From: an uncultured Psychrobacillus sp.
GTDB lineage: Bacteria > Bacillota > Bacilli > Bacillales_A > Planococcaceae
NCBI GenBank assembly: GCA_934234185.1
Contig: CAKQHO010000010.1
Span: 1-52,156, forward strand
Length of the DNA: 52,156 bases
Reading direction: 5' to 3'
In this document: positions 47,745 through 52,156 of the stretch, one piece after another
How positions within the stretch are numbered: the stretch's first letter is position 1
Layout: each line of letters opens with the position of its first letter
Notes under the pieces: model-generated
Told to the model about the DNA's origin: nothing
The model's database searches: none
Seen by the model: the letters and a program-made list of their open reading frames with translations, nothing else
Program-made: the position numbers and the translations under genes

Positions 47745-48744
47745 TATACCCCTCCTGCAGGCTAAGCATGAGCTGTTCCATCATCAGCGTCCGGTTCATA
47801 TTTTTGTGAAGATTTTGCTTTGCTTGTAAAATTAATTCTAATTGTTTAGATAATTTTTCATAAGTTGTTTGCAAAGCAAATTGTTCCCACGTAGTAATCA
47901 TTTCCGGATAAGTACAAGCTGCATCTGGAGTTGCTTTTATAGCTACTATATCACGATAAGCAAATAGTAGTAAATCTAATACTTGCTCTGCTTGTTCTTT
48001 CTCTTTAAGCAGTTGTCCAAAATCCTCATGAATACACATAAGTGCTTCATGAACATTTTTTTCAGCTGCTTGTACTAATTTTAACACTGATTTTCTTGTA
48101 AGTCCAAACTGCTCATCAGTTGACAAGAATAGAGCTTCTTCTACCTGATTCGTCATTCTACTTGCTGTAGAAGCCATAGAATCTGTTATTCCTTCCTTTA
48201 TCAGTTGTTCCTTTAATACTGCATGGGGGATAGCAGCTAGGCTAATTTGCTGACATCGAGATCGGATGGTTGGAATAAGCGCATGAATCTTATCAGTTAA
48301 CAAAAATGCTGTTATTTCACCTTGCGGCTCCTCAAGAAACTTTAGTAACGCATTAGAGGAACTATTATTTAAACGGTCGGCTTCATGTATTACATATATT
48401 TTTCTTCCACTTTCCATAGATGTTTTGCTCATCTCGTGTATCAGATCATCAATTTGATTTCTTTTGACAAACTGACCATCGGGTTCTAGCTGCATAAAGT
48501 TTAAATGATTATGCGATTTTAACCTTTTACAACTTCTACATGTTTCACATGGAACATAATTTGTCGGATTTTCGCAGAAAAGCAATTGTACAAAAAATTG
48601 CATCACTTTTTCTGCTCCAGTTCCTTTTGTTCCTTCGATAATATAAGCATGTCCTACTCTTCCTTTAGAAACCATTGCTTGTATTTGTTTAATCGCAGTT
48701 GGCTGAAGCTTTTCTATCCCTGTAATAGACCATTCCTCTACCAT
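47734..48744 (-). CDS. holB: DNA polymerase III, delta' subunit
   Basis: Clamp-loader subunit. The 336-residue protein has an AAA fold with a zinc module (cysteines in CENPTNYVPCETCRSC near 55-70) and the SRC motif in TIRSRCQQISL near 160. The Walker A region reads EGTKGTGAEKV, where the usual GTGK lysine is displaced; delta' does not need ATP hydrolysis in E. coli. An upstream in-frame ATG (48786) lies inside repeat copy R3; the ATG at 48744 has GGAAGG before it and gives the usual length. The gene is cut off from yaaR by a terminator and that repeat. Confidence 0.94.
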   Translation of the reverse strand: MVEEWSITGIEKLQPTAIKQIQAMVSKGRVGHAYIIEGTKGTGAEKVMQFFVQLLFCENPTNYVPCETCRSCKRLKSHNHLNFMQLEPDGQFVKRNQIDDLIHEMSKTSMESGRKIYVIHEADRLNNSSSNALLKFLEEPQGEITAFLLTDKIHALIPTIRSRCQQISLAAIPHAVLKEQLIKEGITDSMASTASRMTNQVEEALFLSTDEQFGLTRKSVLKLVQAAEKNVHEALMCIHEDFGQLLKEKEQAEQVLDLLLFAYRDIVAIKATPDAACTYPEMITTWEQFALQTTYEKLSKQLELILQAKQNLHKNMNRTLMMEQLMLSLQEGYSVV

Positions 48745-48768
48745 GCTTATATGTACCTTCCTTTCTAT

Positions 48769-48876
48769 AAAAGCGCAAGCGTCCATGCTTCTCTATACAG
48801 CAAATGGGGTTGGCAAGAGGAGGCCGCCACCAGTTTACATATTGCTTTTCAAGAGACAAGACGCTGTAGCTAAACA
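48769..48876 (+). repeat. Intergenic repeat, copy R3 (most complete)
   Basis: Begins AAAAGCGCAAGCGTCCATGC, has ACAGCAAATGGGG and GCAAGAGGAGGCCG in the middle and ends GACGCTGTAGCTAAACAA. From memory, similar GC-rich elements starting AAAGCGCAAGCG and ending near GGCGCTGNAGCTAGACA are frequent between genes in Bacillales; this copy is clearly related but degraded. It separates yaaR from holB. Confidence 0.7.
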
Positions 48877-48905
48877 ATTCATAAATTATTGGATGCTTCT
48901 TATCT

Positions 48906-48947
48906 TTTAAAAAATCCCGTGTCTCGCACTGTGCGAAAACACGGGAT
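48906..48947 (-). terminator. yaaR terminator
   Basis: ATCCCGTGT pairs with ACACGGGAT, with an inner CGCAC/GTGCG stem, then TTTTTTA on the minus strand. It begins directly after the yaaR stop. Confidence 0.92.
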
Positions 48948-48949
48948 GC

Positions 48950-49387
48950 TTACGTATATAAATTAATCAAAAGTCCTTTTATCTCGCCAATCCTATCTAG
49001 CAAATCGATTGAACTTTTTTCTTGATTTAGAATTTCTTCTGCTAGTTCAACTAGTTTTTCATCTATTGTTTCTACAATTTTAAGCTTTCTTCCTTCCCCA
49101 AAGCGATTCCAAGTATGAGATTGCTTTACCCCCATACCAAAATCAACAGCTTCTTGGAGAAATTTTCGAATAAGCATTTTATATTTAGCCATGTCACGTA
49201 AATTCCGAGAACGTGCTAATCTATCACCAGCAGTAGAAATATCTCCTAATAGTCTAGTCAACGTTTCCGTTTGCATTCGATGCTCTTGTTTAACTACCAT
49301 TTGACCGAATTTCGCTGTTTGCGTATTGTTTGGTATCGTATTACGAATCTTATCGTGTCCAACACGTAATTCTTGGTTAATTTTCAA
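48950..49387 (-). CDS. yaaR: YaaR family protein
   Basis: A 145-residue DUF327-family protein of unknown function, largely helical and charged (QMVVKQEHRMQTETLTRLLG, then LLGDISTAGDRLARSRN). B. subtilis YaaR lies in the same place between yaaQ and holB. Here a strong terminator follows it, so it ends the tmk-darA-yaaR unit. Confidence 0.9.
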   Translation of the reverse strand: MKINQELRVGHDKIRNTIPNNTQTAKFGQMVVKQEHRMQTETLTRLLGDISTAGDRLARSRNLRDMAKYKMLIRKFLQEAVDFGMGVKQSHTWNRFGEGRKLKIVETIDEKLVELAEEILNQEKSSIDLLDRIGEIKGLLINLYT

Positions 49388-49413
49388 AGTTTTTTTCTAT
49401 CCTTTCCTTCATT

Positions 49414-49743
49414 TTAAAAATGATGGAATTGTTCAATAGGAAGTACAAATACAGTTGCTCCCCCTACCTCTACTTCTACAGGGTATGGAATATAAGAGTC
49501 TGCATTTCCACCCATTGGAGAAACTGGCGCAACCATTTGCTCTCTTGAACGACAATTATCTCTAATTAATTCTAATGCAGAAGCCACTAAAGAGTCATCG
49601 GTACCTATTAGGAAAGTAGTATTTCCAGATCTTAAAAAACCACCTGTACTTGCAAGTTTTGTTGCTCTAAACTTTGCTTTCGTTAACGCATTTGATAACC
49701 GATTACTATCTTGGTCTTGCACTACCGCTACTATTAATTTCAT
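49414..49743 (-). CDS. darA: PII-like cyclic di-AMP receptor DarA (YaaQ)
   Basis: A 109-residue PII-like trimeric protein that binds c-di-AMP in B. subtilis and Staphylococcus. It shows MKLIVAVVQDQDSNRLSNAL, FRATKLASTGGFLRSGNTTF near residues 26-45 (the ligand loop region) and VGGATVFVLPIEQFHHF at the end. The length is normal. The output of the receptor is still unclear in the family. Confidence 0.95.
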   Translation of the reverse strand: MKLIVAVVQDQDSNRLSNALTKAKFRATKLASTGGFLRSGNTTFLIGTDDSLVASALELIRDNCRSREQMVAPVSPMGGNADSYIPYPVEVEVGGATVFVLPIEQFHHF

Positions 49744-49792
49744 CGAGACTCACCCCTAATTATATAATATATTCTTTCTATTATAACATGAA

Positions 49793-50434
49793 TTATCTAT
49801 TTTTTTCTAATTCTGATTTAGTAACTAAGTAAACTTCTTCTAAAACCTCCTCTACCTGCTTTGAAGCATCTATAGAGATAAAACGCTCAGGATATTTTTC
49901 TAATAAATGTAAATATCCCTCTCTAACTTTTTTATGAAAGGAGAGGCTTTCCTCATCAAGACGGTTTTTTTCCCTTTCCAGGTGAGCATTTATTCGAGCC
50001 AGTCCAACGCTTGGTTCAATATCAAAGTAAATAGTTTTATCAGGCATAGTATCTCCAATAGCAAATTGGTTAATCGAATATATCTTCTCTACCCCAATAC
50101 CTCTGGCAAATCCTTGATAAGCCAGCGAGCTGTCGATAAAACGATCACATATAACAATTTTCCCTTGCTCTAGAGCAGGTAATATCACTTCAACCAGATG
50201 CTGTCTTCTAGCTGCAGCATATAATAAAGCTTCTGTATGGCTATCCATCATTATATGCTCTCTATCTAGGATTATGTTACGAATCTTCTCTGAAATCTTC
50301 ACACCACCAGGCTCTCTTGTCATTACTACCTCGTAGCCTTCTTTCAATAACCTGCTACCAAGTAATTGCATGATAGTGGTCTTACCGGCTCCTTCTGGTC
50401 CCTCACTTGTTATAAAATACCCTTTTTTATTCAC
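49793..50434 (-). CDS. tmk: Thymidylate kinase
   Basis: Phosphorylates dTMP to dTDP. The 213-residue P-loop kinase shows SEGPEGAGKTTIMQLL near residues 9-24, the DR(Y/F) motif CDRFIDSSLAYQG near 97-109, and REPGG near 41-45. The length is typical. It begins 2 bp after yaaO and so forms one unit with it. Confidence 0.96.
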   Translation of the reverse strand: MNKKGYFITSEGPEGAGKTTIMQLLGSRLLKEGYEVVMTREPGGVKISEKIRNIILDREHIMMDSHTEALLYAAARRQHLVEVILPALEQGKIVICDRFIDSSLAYQGFARGIGVEKIYSINQFAIGDTMPDKTIYFDIEPSVGLARINAHLEREKNRLDEESLSFHKKVREGYLHLLEKYPERFISIDASKQVEEVLEEVYLVTKSELEKNR

Positions 50435-50436
50435 TA

Positions 50437-51855
50437 TTAATCCTCCACAACATATATAAGCTTTTCTTCTAGTCGATGATGCCCTTGAAACGAAGCACCC
50501 TTATCTAACCATTCCTCTAATTGAGTCAACATAGATATGGTAATCTTCTCTCCAGGTAAGACTAGCGGTACACCTGGAGGATAGGGAATAATCATCGCTT
50601 TTGATATCCTCCCAATTGCACGTACATAGGGAATCCATTCTCCTTGTTTTTCATTTAAAAAACTAATATTCATCTGCATAGTAGAAACCTGCTTGTTACT
50701 ATAATATTGTATATCCCTTGGCATTTTCGGCTCTTCTTTACTTAAATCATCTACTGCATTTTTTATCCGCTTTCTTACATCTGCAAACGAATATTCTTGA
50801 TCATATTTTAATAATGGTAATATCAATAAAACCTGATAGGTATCAGCTAATTCTACATAGACATGATGAGCTTCCAACACTCGTTGAATTTGAAAGCCAG
50901 AATATTTTCCTACTCTTATCAATAGCTTTAATGGATCATCTACTTGTATTACTTCCAGCTGTTTAATTGTTTCTAACGCTTGAATAAACAGCTTTCTTTT
51001 ATCCATTAGCTGTTTATAATCAATCTCACTGTATCTCTCTACATAACTTCGTGCATCATCTAAGGAGGCCATTAGCAAATACGATGGACTACTAGATTGT
51101 AGCATTCTTAAATATTTATTCACCTTTTCTACCAATGAGGTTGAATTGATGTGCAAAAAAGAACCCATGGTAAAAGCAGGCAAGGTTTTATGTGCTGATT
51201 GAACAACTATGTCTGCACCATAATTGATTGCAGAACTTGGAAAACTAGCGGAAGCTTGGAAGTGTGCACCATGCGCCTCATCTACTAAAACTAGTATCTC
51301 GTGTTGATGACATAGCTCGATTATTTCTTTTAAACTCTCCGTAGTAACTCCATAATAATTAGGATAAGTTAACACAACTGCCTTCGCATTTGGAAATTCC
51401 TCAATTGCCTCCCGAATTCCATCTACTGATACGGCTGTAGCAGTCTTTGTTCGATCATCCCACATAGGGTTTACAAAGATTGGTTCTACACCGACCAACT
51501 CTATAGCATGAAATATGGATTTATGCGCATTTCGTTGCACAATCAGTTGCTCTCCAAATTGACACACTGCATATATCATCGCTATATTTCCAACAGTCGT
51601 CCCATTCACTAAGAAAAAACTTTTTAAGGTCCCATATGTTTTTGATAATAAGTTTTCTGCTTCTTTGATAGCTCCCTCAGGGTAATGATAATCATCCAAA
51701 CCATTTAATTCTGTAAAATCATACCCCATAGCACCCTTCATAAGACTTGGAAGAGTAGACAACAACCCATGTTTATGTCCCGGCACATGAAAGGAAATAC
51801 TCCTATTTTGATAAAATCTTTCTAATGCTTCCACCAAGGGGCGTGATTCCTGCAT
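50437..51855 (-). CDS. yaaO: Orn/Lys/Arg decarboxylase-like protein YaaO
   Basis: A 472-residue PLP enzyme of the group III (Orn/Lys/Arg) decarboxylase family. It shows SFHVPGHKHG near residue 21, VDEAHGAHF near 205 and the PLP lysine in VVQSAHKTLPAFTMGS near 226. It may make cadaverine or another polyamine precursor; substrate specificity cannot be read from sequence. It lies directly upstream of tmk as in B. subtilis. csfB, xpaC and yaaN, which precede yaaO in B. subtilis, are absent here: an rRNA operon end lies 260 bp upstream. Confidence 0.92.
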   Translation of the reverse strand: MQESRPLVEALERFYQNRSISFHVPGHKHGLLSTLPSLMKGAMGYDFTELNGLDDYHYPEGAIKEAENLLSKTYGTLKSFFLVNGTTVGNIAMIYAVCQFGEQLIVQRNAHKSIFHAIELVGVEPIFVNPMWDDRTKTATAVSVDGIREAIEEFPNAKAVVLTYPNYYGVTTESLKEIIELCHQHEILVLVDEAHGAHFQASASFPSSAINYGADIVVQSAHKTLPAFTMGSFLHINSTSLVEKVNKYLRMLQSSSPSYLLMASLDDARSYVERYSEIDYKQLMDKRKLFIQALETIKQLEVIQVDDPLKLLIRVGKYSGFQIQRVLEAHHVYVELADTYQVLLILPLLKYDQEYSFADVRKRIKNAVDDLSKEEPKMPRDIQYYSNKQVSTMQMNISFLNEKQGEWIPYVRAIGRISKAMIIPYPPGVPLVLPGEKITISMLTQLEEWLDKGASFQGHHRLEEKLIYVVED

Positions 51856-52073
51856 TTTAATACCTCCAGTTACCTCTTACTATCTTTATTATACATGAAA
51901 AACAAAGAGAAAATGGTCTGCCATAGTTTCTATAAATTTTGTCTAAATGAAGAGTTATTAACGTTATTCGTTGATAAAATGCAGTTTACACTATTAAAGC
52001 CTTCCTTAGGATAATGGCACCTAATCGAAGACGGTCATTAGTAAACCACCCTCCAATCACTTTTTAAAAACAG

Positions 52074-52105
52074 AAAAAAACCGCCACCGATTGCTCGGTG
52101 ACGGT
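52074..52105 (-). terminator. rRNA operon terminator
   Basis: ACCGTCACCGA-gcaa-TCGGTGGCGGT (52080-52105), an 11-bp stem with one G-U pair, followed by a run of seven T on the minus strand. Confidence 0.95.
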
Positions 52106-52114
52106 CCTTCTATT

Positions 52115-52156
52115 GCCTAGCGACGTCCTACTCTCACAGGGGGAGACCCCCAACTA
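52115..52156 (-). rRNA. rrf: 5S rRNA, 3' part (partial)
   Basis: The minus strand reads GTTGGGGGTCTCCCCCTGTG, then AGAGTAGGACGTCGCTAGGC, the typical 3' end of Bacillales 5S rRNA. The 5' part is beyond the window. A terminator follows, so this closes an rRNA operon. Confidence 0.92.

Noticed and set aside
48745..48786. Longer N-terminus for holB
   Set aside because: The extension runs into repeat copy R3 and lacks a ribosome site; the ATG at 48744 gives the normal protein start.
1..52156. CRISPR array, insertion sequence or prophage
   Set aside because: No regularly spaced repeats, transposase or phage genes were seen; gene order is that of conserved Bacillales chromosome.

Overview
This window is a low-GC Firmicute chromosome segment. 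Gene order follows, with few exceptions, the origin-proximal tmk to lysS region of Bacillus subtilis and its relatives. A full set of endospore genes (spoIIE, spoVT, spoVG, sspF, fin, yabP, yabQ, abrB) shows a spore former of the order Bacillales. The AT-richness and the loss of some genes found in B. subtilis suggest a Psychrobacillus/Lysinibacillus-type (Planococcaceae) organism, but genus is an inference. The origin of replication should lie beyond the right end, so almost all genes, on the minus strand, run with replication. Only abrB, two tRNA genes and one nucleotidyltransferase gene are on the plus strand.

Layout from right to left, in the direction of transcription: end of a 5S rRNA gene and its rrn terminator (52156-52074); yaaO, tmk, darA, yaaR; holB, ricT, yabA, trmN6, yazA, rsmI; abrB (plus strand); metG, tatD, yabE, rnmV, rsmA; veg, sspF, ispE, purR, ridA, spoVG; glmU, prs, ctc; pth, fin, mfd, spoVT; yabM, mazG, rqcP, yabP, yabQ, divIC, yabR; a DinB-like gene; the plus-strand island tRNA-Met, tRNA-Glu, nucleotidyltransferase; spoIIE, tilS, hprT, ftsH, coaX, hslO, yacD, cysK; the folate cluster pabB-pabA-pabC-folP-folB-folK-yazB-dusB; lysS; and finally tandem promoters and leader of another rRNA operon whose 16S gene lies beyond position 1.

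Regulatory signals can be read directly at several sporulation genes: a Spo0A-type spoIIE promoter with a 21-bp spacer, a sigma-H promoter at spoVG, sigma-E at yabP, sigma-G at spoVT, a forespore-type promoter at fin, and tandem 0A boxes just downstream of the abrB promoter. Strong sigma-A promoters lie before veg, yabE, the tRNAs and the rRNA operon.

Most of the window is conserved housekeeping DNA. I did not find a clearly new multi-gene system. The most useful oddities are: four decayed copies of one intergenic repeat, all in the same orientation and each next to a terminator; a yacD gene broken by what looks like a one-base deletion; a DinB-like gene whose natural start is CTG; a plus-strand tRNA-nucleotidyltransferase unit; and a structured 329-bp spoVG-glmU spacer with two mutually exclusive hairpins and a plus-strand promoter-like sequence.
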